Assembly: GCF_029813835.1 (NCBI RefSeq)
Contig: NZ_JARVKV010000011.1
Span: 1-64,000, forward strand
DNA from: Streptomyces sp. DH37
GTDB lineage: Bacteria; Actinomycetota; Actinomycetes; Streptomycetales; Streptomycetaceae
DNA: 64,000 nucleotides
Direction: 5' to 3'
The notes beneath the pieces are model-generated. The model saw nothing but the letters and a program-made list of their open reading frames with translations. It was not told where the DNA came from and searched no databases. Shown piece by piece: positions 42,973-51,658 of this stretch (positions within the stretch are counted from its first letter, which is position 1; every line of letters begins with the position of its first letter). Made by a program: the position numbers and the translations under genes.

Positions 42973-43280
42973 CTATCCGGCCAGGTGACCGGTGTCCGGT
43001 TCGCGGTGGCGGGCGGCCGCGCGCCGCGGGCCCTCCCCGGTGGGGGAGCCGTACAGCCGCAGCCGGGCGACGCCGCCGGGGTACTGCCGCAGCCGCAGGT
43101 GGGTGAAGCGCCTCCCGCAGGCCACGGGGAAGCCGTTGGCGGCGTGGCCGCCGGCCTCCGTGCGCGGCGCCGGCTCGGTCCACCCGGTCGTCCCGGCGGG
43201 CAGGCGGCCTCGACCGGCACCTGCCCGGGGTGGTCGCCGCGGAAGTGGACGGCGTCCACCACCGGGCCGCGCACCGGGCC
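42973..43280 (-). pseudogene. alc: Allantoicase remnant (alc), frameshifted
   Basis: Two pieces of an allantoicase-like protein survive in different frames. The upstream piece (about 43259-43205) reads VDAVHFRGDHPGQVPVEA, the family HFKGNxPExxxVEA region. The downstream piece (about 43152-42976) reads NGFPVACGRRFTHLRLRQYP and GGVARLRLYGSPTGEGP, matching the allantoicase motif THVRLxIxPDGGVARLRLYG near the family C-terminus. No frame spans both and most of the protein (normally about 350-380 residues) is missing. It lies next to the broken allantoinase gene and AllR, as the intact alc does in other Streptomyces. 43281-43430 holds no recognisable coding sequence. Confidence 0.7.
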
Positions 43281-43430
43281 GGGCGCACCGGGCCGGCCGG
43301 CGCCCGGCCGTGGTCGTCGCCCGAGGGGTGGGGCCGGTCCGCGGCGGCGCGCGGGCGGGAGGCGAGGAAGTCGGCGCAGCGGGGGCCGCGCGGGGCGGGG
43401 GCGCAGGTGCCGGGGTCCTCGGCGTGCCGG

Positions 43431-43991
43431 TCAGCGGACCGTCGAAGCCCGCGGTCCCGCGTACGGCCGCCCCCACCCCGCGTCGTCCGGTTCGGGGAAC
43501 TCCGGGACGCCGGACGGCGACAGGATGCGCTTGAAGCCGAGGACCCCGGCCTCGTGCAGCGGACGCGGCCGCCCGGCGCTGGCGGGGACCGCGCCGCCTC
43601 CGGGAGCCGGCGTCGATGTGGACCCGGCCGCGGGCGGCCTCGCGTCCGACGGCCGGGTTCGCGGGGGTGGTGTCGGCGGGACGCCGTTGAGCGGCACGTC
43701 CAGCACGGTGGTGACGCCCCCGGCCGCGGCGGCCCGGGTGGCGGTGGCGAAGCCCTCCCGCCCGGCCCGGCCGGGGTCGTCGACGTGGACGTGGGCGCCG
43801 GCGAGGCCGGGCAGCAGCGCGTCGCCGCCGACGTCCTCCGGCCGCACCCCGTCCGGCACCCCGGCCGCGTACGGCGGGACGGCCGCGATCGCGCCGCCCG
43901 CGACGGCGACGGACGCGGGGCGGACGCCCTCGGGGGTGACGGCGCGGGTGGAGCGCGGCACCGGCTCCGTGCCGGACGGGACGGCGGTCAC
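43431..43991 (-). pseudogene. allB: Allantoinase remnant (allB), truncated
   Basis: A 186-residue frame carries only the N-terminal part of allantoinase (intact length about 445). Recognisable pieces are [40 protein letters not shown] (HxH metal motif kept, but the DTHVHV Asp-Thr changed to Gly-Ala), [20 protein letters not shown] and [20 protein letters not shown] (with the carbamylation-site Lys). Between the last two pieces the sequence is scrambled Pro/Ser/Ala-rich, and after EFPEPDD it ends abruptly; the remaining metal ligands (HAE, H, D) are absent. It cannot be active. The position beside AllR matches the normal allB site. Confidence 0.85.
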
Positions 43992-44110
43992 CCGGCACCC
44001 TCCTTCCGCCGCTCCCCGCGTCGGCGCCCGTCAGGCCCGCCTCCCCCGCCCGCCCCTCTGACCGGCCGGAACGCCCCGCCGCGGCCGGGTTCGCGGCCGG
44101 AGGGGGCCGG

Positions 44111-44116
44111 TAGGCT
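44111..44116 (+). promoter_or_regulatory. Predicted -10 element of allR
   Basis: TAGGCT lies 30 bases before the GTG start. The leader would be about 23 bases and includes AAAGGA (44133-44138). The -35 is weak. Confidence 0.45.
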
Positions 44117-44146
44117 GCGCCTGACCCGACCCGAAAGGATCGCGAC

Positions 44147-44950
44147 GTGCCGCCGTCCGCCGAGCACCGGCCCTCCGCCCCCTCCCCCTCCGCGAGCGGC
44201 GGCGTCCAGTCCCTGGAGCGCGCCTTCGACCTGCTGGAGCGGCTGGCCGACGCCGGGGGCGAGCTCGGGCTGAGCGAGCTGGCGGGCAGCAGCGGCCTGC
44301 CGCTGCCGACCATCCACCGGCTGATGCGCACGCTGGTGGCCTGCGGCTACGTCCGCCAGCAGCCCAGCCGCCGCTATGCGCTGGGCCCCCGCCTCATCCG
44401 GCTGGGCGAGAGCGCCTCGCGGCTGCTGGGCGCCTGGGCCCGGCCCCATCTGGCGCGGCTGGCGGAGGAGACCGGCGAGACCGCGAACATGGCGCTGCTG
44501 GACGGGGACGAGGTGGTGTACGTCGCGCAGGCGCCCTCCCGGCACTCGATGCGGATGTTCACCGAGGTCGGCCGCCGGGTGCTGCCGCACTCCACCGGGG
44601 TGGGCAAGGCGCTGCTGGCGCACCACGCGGACGAGGAGGTGCGGGAGCTGCTGGCGCGCACCGGCATGCCGGCGGCCACCGAGAAGACCATCACCTCGCC
44701 CGACGACTTCCTCAAGGCCCTCCAGCGGGTGCGCGAGAGCGGGTACGCCGTGGACGACAACGAGCAGGAGATCGGGGTGCGCTGCATCGCCGTGCCGGTG
44801 CCCGGCGCGCCGACGGACACCGCCGTCTCCGTCTCGGGGCCGGCGGGCCGCCTGACGGACGCCGCCCGGGACGCGTTCGTCCCGCTGCTGAAGGAGGTCG
44901 CGCGGGACCTCTCGGAGGCGCTGGCCGGACATCGCCCGGCGCACCCGTAG
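44147..44950 (+). CDS. allR: IclR family regulator of allantoin/glyoxylate genes (AllR)
   Basis: 267-residue IclR-type repressor. The winged helix is at about 20-85 (GVQSLERAFDLLERLADAGG, SELAGSSGLPLPTIHRLMRTL), followed by an effector domain (about 95-260) with NMALLDGDEVVYVAQAPSRHS, LPHSTGVGKALLAHHADEEV and RESGYAVDDNEQEIGVRCIAVPV. It sits between the allantoinase remnant and the MocA-aceB genes, the AllR position in other Streptomyces, where AllR represses allantoin-pathway genes and malate synthase and is released by allantoic acid or glyoxylate-type signals. The GTG has AAAGGA upstream. It appears intact although its adjacent catabolic targets are broken. Confidence 0.88.
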   Translation: MPPSAEHRPSAPSPSASGGVQSLERAFDLLERLADAGGELGLSELAGSSGLPLPTIHRLMRTLVACGYVRQQPSRRYALGPRLIRLGESASRLLGAWARPHLARLAEETGETANMALLDGDEVVYVAQAPSRHSMRMFTEVGRRVLPHSTGVGKALLAHHADEEVRELLARTGMPAATEKTITSPDDFLKALQRVRESGYAVDDNEQEIGVRCIAVPVPGAPTDTAVSVSGPAGRLTDAARDAFVPLLKEVARDLSEALAGHRPAHP

Positions 44951-45012
44951 TCCTCGCCCGGCCGCCGCGCCGTCCGGCGCACGCCTCCGTGCGCTCCCGT
45001 GCGCCCCGTACA

Positions 45013-45048
45013 CCCTGACCGCGCCGCCGCGCGGCGGCGTGGTCAGGG
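45013..45048. terminator. Bidirectional terminator hairpin
   Basis: CCCTGACC (45013-45020) pairs with GGTCAGGG (45041-45048), and the interior continues as CGCCGCCGC/GCGGCGGCG, so the stem is about 18 bp with one mismatch. It lies between convergent allR and the DUF5955 gene and overlaps the latter's stop. Confidence 0.7.
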
Positions 45049-45357
45049 CGACGGCCTGCCGAACAGCTCGACGGCGTTGCGCACCTCCGCCAGCGCCTCG
45101 GCCAACGCGCTCACCGAACCGATCGCTCCCGCGATCAGGAGCAACGAGTGGCGCAGCCGGACGACCTCGGGAGCGCCCGCGCCCAGCGCGGCGTCCACGG
45201 CGGCCAGTTCGTCCTCGGCTATCTGCCGGTCCGCCAACTGCGCACGATAACCGGCGAGTTCCCGGCGTAACCGGGTCACGGACCGGTGCAGCGCGATGAC
45301 CCTCGGGTCGTCCTGGCCGTGCACGACCGTCCGACGCCCTACCGCTTCCTTTCGCAA
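45043..45357 (-). CDS. DUF5955-like conserved protein
   Basis: About 104 residues, mostly helical. HGQDDPRVIALHRSVTRLRREL is followed by ADRQIAEDELAAVDAALGAG and the well-conserved VVRLRHSLLLIAGAIGSVSAL, ending in AEVRNAVELFG. This matches small Streptomyces proteins of the DUF5955 type; function unknown. The family is found beside AllR/aceB in related genomes as well. The most likely start is a TTG (45357) five bases after GGGGGGAG; a GTG eleven codons later is the alternative. Upstream is a nonanucleotide repeat. Confidence 0.65.
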   Translation of the reverse strand: MRKEAVGRRTVVHGQDDPRVIALHRSVTRLRRELAGYRAQLADRQIAEDELAAVDAALGAGAPEVVRLRHSLLLIAGAIGSVSALAEALAEVRNAVELFGRPSP

Positions 45358-45730
45358 CGCAGCTCCCCCCACACGGATGCTGTGTTCTTGTCGTTCGTGC
45401 CGTTCTTGCCGCTCGTGCCGTTCGTGCTGTTCCGTACTCGTTCGTGCTGTTCGTGCCGCTCGTAGCGCTCGCGTCGTTCCCGGCGGCGGTGCTCCCGGCG
45501 CCGTCGTTCCGCTGCCGATCCGGTGGTGCGGGTCCGCCGTCCCGCCGCCGGAGCCCGTCTCCACCGGGTCTCCGCGCCGCGGATCCGCCCTCCCGCACCG
45601 TCCGGCCGGAAGGGGTTCGCACAGTAAACGCCACTCTCCGCACATCGCGCTATACGGAGGGCGAAATCCAGGGCGCGATTCAGGCCACCGGATCGGCGTT
45701 CCCGCCCCCTTTCCCGGGCAGAGGACACCC
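45358..45730. other. Intergenic region between the DUF5955 and MocA-like genes
   Basis: 373 bases without a supported gene. The left third is a degenerate nonamer array (45383-45480). The rest holds CTCCG...CGGAG around TATACG (near 45650), which may belong to the promoter of the MocA-like gene. Several frames are open because of the repeat, but they read low-complexity Arg/Thr/Ala or Glu/Arg/His strings. Confidence 0.6.
45383..45480. repeat. Degenerate tandem nonamer (TTCGTGCCG-like)
   Basis: About ten copies of a 9-base unit, TTCGTGCCG with TTCTTGCCG, CTCGTGCCG and TTCGTGCTG variants, run between two genes. The unit is a multiple of three, so all minus-strand frames through it show periodic Arg-Thr-Ala or Glu-Arg-His strings. 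Confidence 0.7.
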
Positions 45731-46339
45731 ATGGCGTCCACCGGCCCGCACCCCGGCCCCGTCGCCGGGCTGCTCCTCGCGGCGGGCGGCGGGCGGCGGC
45801 TGGGCGGGCGCCCCAAGGCGCTGCTCCCCCACCGCGGCCGTCCGCTGGTCGAGCACGCCGCCCGGGCGCTGCGGGAGGGCGGCTGCGCCCCGGTCCACGT
45901 GGTGCTGGGGGCGGGCGCGGCCGAGGTGCGGGCGCGGGCCGGCCTGCCCGGCTGCGTCCTGCTCGACAACCCCCGCTGGGAGGAGGGCATGGGGTCGTCG
46001 CTGCGCACCGGCCTGGCGGCGCTGGCCGGCACCGGCGCCCGGGCGGCGGTGGTCTCGCTCGTCGACCAGCCGGGGATCGGCGCGGCGGCGGTGGCCCGGC
46101 TGCGGGCGGCGTACGAGGCGGGCGCGGAGCTGGCCGCGGCGGCGTACGGCGGGCGGCGCGGCCATCCGGTCCTGCTCGGCTCCGGCCACTGGCGGGCGGT
46201 CGCCGGGAGTGCGGTGGGCGACCGGGGCGCCCGCTCCCACCTGCGGGAGCACTCCGGCTCCCTGGTGCTCGTCGAGTGCGGCGACATCGCCGACCCGGCC
46301 GACATCGACACCCCCGGCGACCTGGCGCTGCTGGAGTGA
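45731..46339 (+). CDS. MobA/MocA-like nucleotidyltransferase
   Basis: 202-residue NTP transferase of the MobA-like group. The loop LLLAAGGGRRLGGRPKALL is at the start, then GMGSSLRTGLAAL and VVSLVDQPGIGAAAVARL, with GGRRGHPVLLG typical of MocA (CTP:molybdopterin cytidylyltransferase). MocA makes the cytidine dinucleotide form of the molybdenum cofactor. A xanthine dehydrogenase operon lies about 11 kb away, which gives a plausible use, but some XdhC-type enzymes use the non-cytidylated cofactor. It precedes malate synthase with a 139-base gap that has its own promoter. The ATG has AGAGGA upstream. Confidence 0.82.
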   Translation: MASTGPHPGPVAGLLLAAGGGRRLGGRPKALLPHRGRPLVEHAARALREGGCAPVHVVLGAGAAEVRARAGLPGCVLLDNPRWEEGMGSSLRTGLAALAGTGARAAVVSLVDQPGIGAAAVARLRAAYEAGAELAAAAYGGRRGHPVLLGSGHWRAVAGSAVGDRGARSHLREHSGSLVLVECGDIADPADIDTPGDLALLE

Positions 46340-46368
46340 GCCCCGGCCGCCGCGGGGCGTGGTGGGCA

Positions 46369-46397
46369 TTGAGCTTCCACGATGAGGAAACTACTCT
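46369..46397 (+). promoter_or_regulatory. Malate synthase promoter with AllR-type palindrome in the spacer
   Basis: TTGAGC (46369-46374) and TACTCT (46392-46397) are a -35/-10 pair with a 17-base spacer. The spacer contains TTCCACGATGAGGAA (46375-46389), a 15-bp palindrome with one mismatched pair, of the TTCC...GGAA form used by IclR-family regulators. A repressor bound there would block polymerase directly. AllR, encoded 1.4 kb upstream, is the obvious candidate. Confidence 0.7.
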
Positions 46398-46478
46398 CCA
46401 CTGACGAGCCGTGCCGGTGGCCGTGGCGGCCGCAGGGGCGGCGGCCCGTGCGCCGCCCCGACGAAGGAGTGACAGCCC

Positions 46479-48104
<1,626 letters not shown>

Positions 48105-48182
48105 CCGACGAACGGCGGACGGCAGACGGCGGGCATCGGACGGCGGACGGGCCGGGGCGGCCGGGAACGCTCGGGGGAAGAT

Positions 48183-48205
48183 GACCGGAAGTCGATCCTC
48201 CGGTC
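48183..48205. terminator. Short hairpin between convergent genes
   Basis: GACCGGA (48183-48189) and TCCGGTC (48199-48205) form a 7-bp stem between aceB and the leftward deaminase gene. It is weaker than the other hairpins in the window. Confidence 0.4.
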
Positions 48206-48257
48206 GCCTGCCTCCACCGGCCCTCCACCGGCCCGCCGGCCGTCCTCCGCCGCCGCC

Positions 48258-49640
48258 CTACCCCTGCCCCTGCGCCGCGGCACGGGCCAGCCGGCGGGCC
48301 TGGTCGCGGGCGTCGCGCGCGACGGCTTCCTCGTCGACACCGGTCAGCCGTCCGTCCTCGACGACCGGACGGCCTCCCACCAGCGACAGCGTGACGGGCG
48401 CGGGCGCGCCGAGGACGAGCGCGGCCACCGGGTCGGCGATCGTGGAGTGCCCGAGCCCGTCGAGCCGCCACAGCACCAGGTCGGCGAGCTTGCCCGGCTC
48501 CAGCGAGCCGATCTCGTCGGCCCGCCCCAGCACCCGTGCGCCGCCGTACGTGCCCAGGCGCAGCGCCTGGCGGACCGTCAGCGCCCTCTCCCTGCCGGGC
48601 CCGAGGCGGCTGACGAGCAGGGCGGCCCGCAGTTCGGTGTGGAGTTCGCCGGACTCGTTGGAGGCGGCGCCGTCCACCCCGAGCCCCACCGGCGCCCCGG
48701 CGGCGAGCAGGTCGGGGACGCGGGCGATCCCGGCGGCCAGGCGGGCGTTGGAGGACGGGCAGTGGGCCACGCCCGTGCCGGTGCGGGCGAAGGCGGCGAT
48801 GTCGGCGTCGTCCATGTGGACGCAGTGCGCCATCCACACGTCCTCGCCCAGCCAGCCGGTGGACTCGAAGTAGTCGGTGGGGCTCATGCCGAAGCGCTCG
48901 TGGCAGAACTTCTCCTCCTCCACCGTCTCCGAGCCGTGGGTGTGCAGCCGCACCCCCAGGCGGCGGGCCAGGACGGCGGCCTCGCGCATCAGCCCGGTGG
49001 TGACGGAGAAGGGCGAGCAGGGGGCGACCGCTATGTGCAGCATCGACCCGAAGGAGGGGTCGTGGTGCTCCTCGACCGCCCGCTCGGTGGCGGCCAGCGC
49101 CTCCTCGGTGGACTCCACGGCGAAGTCCGGCGGCAGCCCGCCCTCGGACGTCCCCAGGTCCATCGAGCCGCGCGCGGCGGTGAGGCGCACGCCCGTCTCG
49201 CGGGCCGCGCGGATCCCGGCGCCCAGCAGGTCGCCCGCGCCGCGCGGGAAGAGGTAGTGGTGGTCGGCGGCGGTCGTGACCCCGCCGCGGGCCATCATCG
49301 CCAGGGACGCGCGGGCGGCGGCGTACACCATGTCCTCGTCGATACGCGCCCAGGTGGGGTAGAGGGCGACCAGCCAGTCGAAGAGGCCGGAGTCCTGGGC
49401 GAGCCCGCGGGTGAGCCACTGGTAGAAGTGGTGGTGGGTGTTGACCAGGCCCGGGGTGGCCAGGTGGCCGGTGCCGTCCACCCGGCGGACCACGTCCGCC
49501 AGGCCCGCGGGGGCCGGTCCCTCCCCCACCGCCTCGACGGTCTCCCCGGCCACGACGACATGGCCCGAGGCGTACTCGGTGCCGTCCGCGTCCACCGTGG
49601 CGATGGCGCAGTTCTCGATGACGGTGCGCTGTGCTGCCAT
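48258..49640 (-). CDS. 8-oxoguanine deaminase
   Basis: 460-residue amidohydrolase of the 8-oxoguanine deaminase group within the guanine-deaminase/TrzN superfamily, producing urate from 8-oxoguanine. Features are PGLVNTHHHFYQWLTRGLAQDSGLFDWL (HxH, near 65), LRLTAARGSMDLGTSEGGLPP, APCSPFSVT, RLHTHGSETVEEE (metal His), AHCVHMDDADI and VGLGVDGAASNES (metal Asp). This pattern, especially TRGLAQDSGLFDWL, is characteristic of the enzyme. It is the last gene of the urate operon, 62 bases after urate oxidase. The ATG at 49640 has GAGGAA upstream; earlier codons of the frame lie in uox. Confidence 0.87.
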   Translation of the reverse strand: MAAQRTVIENCAIATVDADGTEYASGHVVVAGETVEAVGEGPAPAGLADVVRRVDGTGHLATPGLVNTHHHFYQWLTRGLAQDSGLFDWLVALYPTWARIDEDMVYAAARASLAMMARGGVTTAADHHYLFPRGAGDLLGAGIRAARETGVRLTAARGSMDLGTSEGGLPPDFAVESTEEALAATERAVEEHHDPSFGSMLHIAVAPCSPFSVTTGLMREAAVLARRLGVRLHTHGSETVEEEKFCHERFGMSPTDYFESTGWLGEDVWMAHCVHMDDADIAAFARTGTGVAHCPSSNARLAAGIARVPDLLAAGAPVGLGVDGAASNESGELHTELRAALLVSRLGPGRERALTVRQALRLGTYGGARVLGRADEIGSLEPGKLADLVLWRLDGLGHSTIADPVAALVLGAPAPVTLSLVGGRPVVEDGRLTGVDEEAVARDARDQARRLARAAAQGQG

Positions 49641-49702
49641 GGGTTCCTCGTACCTTCCCCGGTGGTGTCGCGAACGTCCCCGCGCGGACCTCCGCGGACC
49701 GC

Positions 49703-50596
49703 TCAGGGGCTCGTCAGGTCGGCGGGTATGCGCGCCTCGGCGCCGTCGCGCAGGACGGTGGCCTCGATGAGGCCGTAGGGGCGGTCGGCCGCGAGGTACA
49801 CCGCGCCCTCCCCGGTGCCGTTCTCCAGCCCGAAGGGCTCCAGGTCCACCAGGAAGTGGTGCCGGTTGGGCAGGGAGAGGCGGATCTCCTCGATCCCGCC
49901 GCCCTCGACCGCCCGCTCGCCCATCGCGTAGAGGGTCTGCTGGAGCGAGTACGAGTGCGTCCCGGCGAAGGCCTGGAGCAGGCGCTCCCGGATCCCGGCG
50001 TAGGAGCGGTCCCAGTCGGGCGCGCCCCCCGTGCCGGAGTGGCGCCACACGGCGGTCACCGAGGTGGCCAGGACGCGGTCGCGCGTCTCCTCCAGGGTCG
50101 TGTAACGGTCCCTGACGAAGCCGTGGAACTCCGAGCCGGTGGAGTTCAGCACGGTCAGCCCCCTCAGCCCGGACAGCACCTCCACTCCCCCTTCCCCGTG
50201 GGTGACCTGGGCGGTGCGCGTCTCCTGCCCCCGGCGGACGAAGGAGTGCGCGCCCGCGCCCGGCGCGGCGATCCGGTCCCAGGCGTACTCCTCGACGCGC
50301 ACGCGGGCCCGGTGGACCGCCTCCTGGCTGGTCACGAAGTGGCGGGCCAGGAGGGCGACGAAGTCCTCGGCCGAGGGGACGCCGTGCTCCTGGGCGAAGG
50401 CGTACACGGTGTTCTTCATCGTGTCGGTCGGCAGGAGGCCGGCGTTGGAGCCGGAGCGGTGGACCTCCTCCATGGCGCCGGAGAGGGCCACGGAGACGCA
50501 GAGGTCCTTGATGTGGTGGGTGCCGCCGTCGCGGGTGATCCGCACCAGGCGGCTCTCCGCCTTGCCGTACTGGTTCGGGCCGAGCCTGGTGGGCAT
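49703..50596 (-). CDS. uox: Urate oxidase (uricase)
   Basis: 297-residue cofactor-independent uricase (urate to 5-hydroxyisourate). The tandem T-fold pattern is intact: LGPNQYGKAESRLVRITRD near the start, LPTDTMKNTVYAFA with the catalytic Thr (and Lys), VLNSTGSEFHGFVRDRYTTLEETRDRV and LPNRHHFLVDLEPFGLEN near the end. Start at ATG 50596 with GGGAG seven bases upstream; it begins three bases after the hydroxyisourate hydrolase stop. All active-site residues I can recognise are kept, unlike the downstream steps of the pathway. Confidence 0.93.
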   Translation of the reverse strand: MPTRLGPNQYGKAESRLVRITRDGGTHHIKDLCVSVALSGAMEEVHRSGSNAGLLPTDTMKNTVYAFAQEHGVPSAEDFVALLARHFVTSQEAVHRARVRVEEYAWDRIAAPGAGAHSFVRRGQETRTAQVTHGEGGVEVLSGLRGLTVLNSTGSEFHGFVRDRYTTLEETRDRVLATSVTAVWRHSGTGGAPDWDRSYAGIRERLLQAFAGTHSYSLQQTLYAMGERAVEGGGIEEIRLSLPNRHHFLVDLEPFGLENGTGEGAVYLAADRPYGLIEATVLRDGAEARIPADLTSP

Positions 50597-50598
50597 CG

Positions 50599-50967
50599 CT
50601 AGCTCCCTCGGTACACGGAGTAGCCGAACGGGCTGAGCAGCAGCGGTACGTGGTGGTGCTCGCCCGGCCGGACGGCGAAGACGGTCGCCACCTCGGGGAA
50701 GAAGGCCCCGCCGGGGCCCTGCTCGAGGTAGCCCCCCACCGCGAAGCGGAGCCTGGCGTGCGCGGCGTCCTCCGGCAGGTCCGGGAGGTCCCGGCAGCGC
50801 CCGTCCGCGTCGGTGACGGACTCCCCGTGCGCCCTCCACGGCGCCCCGTCCCCGCCGGCGGCCCCCCGCACCGACAGTTCGACGGCGACGCCCGCGGCGG
50901 GACGGCCGGCGGCGGTGTCGAGGACGTGGGTGGAGACGGTCGCGCGCGAGCGGGGGCGGGGGGTCAC
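50599..50967 (-). CDS. uraH: Hydroxyisourate hydrolase (transthyretin-like)
   Basis: 122-residue transthyretin-related hydrolase that opens 5-hydroxyisourate to OHCU. The active-site pattern is complete: STHVLDTAAGRPAAGV (His), TDADGRCRD (Arg), HHHVPLLLSPFGYSVYRGS with the family C-terminal YRGS signature. It is flanked by urate oxidase and, upstream, by the broken OHCU decarboxylase, whose stop overlaps its start as ATGA. Its product normally goes to UraD, which is defective here. Confidence 0.92.
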   Translation of the reverse strand: MTPRPRSRATVSTHVLDTAAGRPAAGVAVELSVRGAAGGDGAPWRAHGESVTDADGRCRDLPDLPEDAAHARLRFAVGGYLEQGPGGAFFPEVATVFAVRPGEHHHVPLLLSPFGYSVYRGS

Positions 50968-51194
50968 CGGTCTCCCCCGGCGAAGCGGGTCGGCCGGACG
51001 CGGTCGGTCCCGCCCGGTTCGGCGCGGACGACCTCCCGCCGCCGCGCCTCGCGCACCCCGCCCCGCTCCCGGGCCGAGACGGCGTCGGACGCCGCCGGGC
51101 GGCCGGTGGGCGGGTGGGCGGCCGGCGCCTCGGCGGCGGGCCGGTCGTCGGCGGCGTCGGGCCGGGCGAGCCCCGGCGGAGTGAGGGGGGTCAC
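50964..51194 (-). pseudogene. uraD: OHCU decarboxylase remnant (uraD), internal deletion
   Basis: A 76-residue frame stands where 2-oxo-4-hydroxy-4-carboxy-5-ureidoimidazoline decarboxylase (about 165 residues) belongs. The start, VTPLTPPGLARPDAA, resembles the N-terminus of Streptomyces UraD, and the end, RREVVRAEPGGTDRVRPTRF, resembles its C-terminal helix (VVRxELxxINRxRLxRL) with changed residues. The core, including the catalytic His of the HPRIG motif and the Glu, is missing. The frame is still open and overlaps uraH as ATGA, so an in-frame deletion that preserved downstream translation is likely. It keeps its promoter. Confidence 0.75.
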
Positions 51195-51200
51195 ACGAGC

Positions 51201-51240
51201 ACGCTAGGAGCCCTGCCGCACAGCGTCAACAGTTTGTTGA
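51201..51240 (-). promoter_or_regulatory. Urate operon promoter with palindromic operator (leaderless)
   Basis: On the minus strand TTGACG (51229-51224), a 17-base spacer and TAGCGT (51206-51201) form a promoter whose start falls on the GTG of the uraD remnant (51194). A perfect 15-bp palindrome, TCAACAGTTTGTTGA (51226-51240), overlaps the -35, placing a repressor over the promoter. The HTH regulator gene just upstream (51251-51658) is the nearest candidate to bind it. Confidence 0.65.
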
Positions 51241-51250
51241 GGAATGCGTG

Positions 51251-51658
51251 TCACGACCGCTCGTTCGCGGCGTTCTCCCTGTTCAGGTAGTTGTAGACGG
51301 TGAAGCGGCTGACCCCGAGCGCGCCGGCCACCGTCTCCACCCCGTGCCGCACCGAGAAGGCGCCGCGCTGCTCCAGCCGGCGCACCACCGCCTGCTTGGT
51401 CCTGCGGTCCAGCTCCGACAGGGGCATGCCGTACCGCCGCCGCAGGTCGTCGAGGATGCGGTCCAGGGAGTCGGCCAGGTGCGGCAGCCGCACGGCCACC
51501 GCCTCCCGCCCCTCCCAGGAGAGCACCACGTCGCCCTCCCCGGCCCGCCCGGGATCGACCAGCTCGCCGCCGATGGCGTCCACCAGCGGCCTGACCGCCT
51601 CGGCGAACCGGCGGTCCGCCCCGCTCCCGGCCGCCCCGGCCGCGGGCGTCCCGCTCAC
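51251..51658 (-). CDS. Helix-turn-helix transcriptional regulator of the urate operon
   Basis: 135-residue protein. The N-terminal part (about 15-80) is an alpha/beta region with VLSWEGREAVAVRLPHLADSLDRILDDLRRRYG. The C-terminal part (about 85-135) is a helix-turn-helix, KQAVVRRLEQRGAFSVRHGVETVAGALGVSRFTVYNYLN, similar to the DauR/YheO C-terminal HTH_22 type. Such proteins neighbour the uricase genes in Streptomyces. It stands immediately upstream of the TCAACAGTTTGTTGA operator. Its start overlaps the thiamine-binding-like gene by four bases (ATGA). Confidence 0.75.
   Translation of the reverse strand: MSGTPAAGAAGSGADRRFAEAVRPLVDAIGGELVDPGRAGEGDVVLSWEGREAVAVRLPHLADSLDRILDDLRRRYGMPLSELDRRTKQAVVRRLEQRGAFSVRHGVETVAGALGVSRFTVYNYLNRENAANERS

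Noticed and set aside
41679-43274. P450 extended at its N-terminus to 531 residues
   Set aside because: The extra 127 codons translate decayed allantoicase DNA; the ATG at 42893 has a strong ribosome binding site and family length.
42973-44331. One 452-codon minus-strand frame covering allB and alc remnants
   Set aside because: Only the last 59 codons resemble allantoicase; the rest runs antisense to allR and out of frame with the allantoinase remnant.
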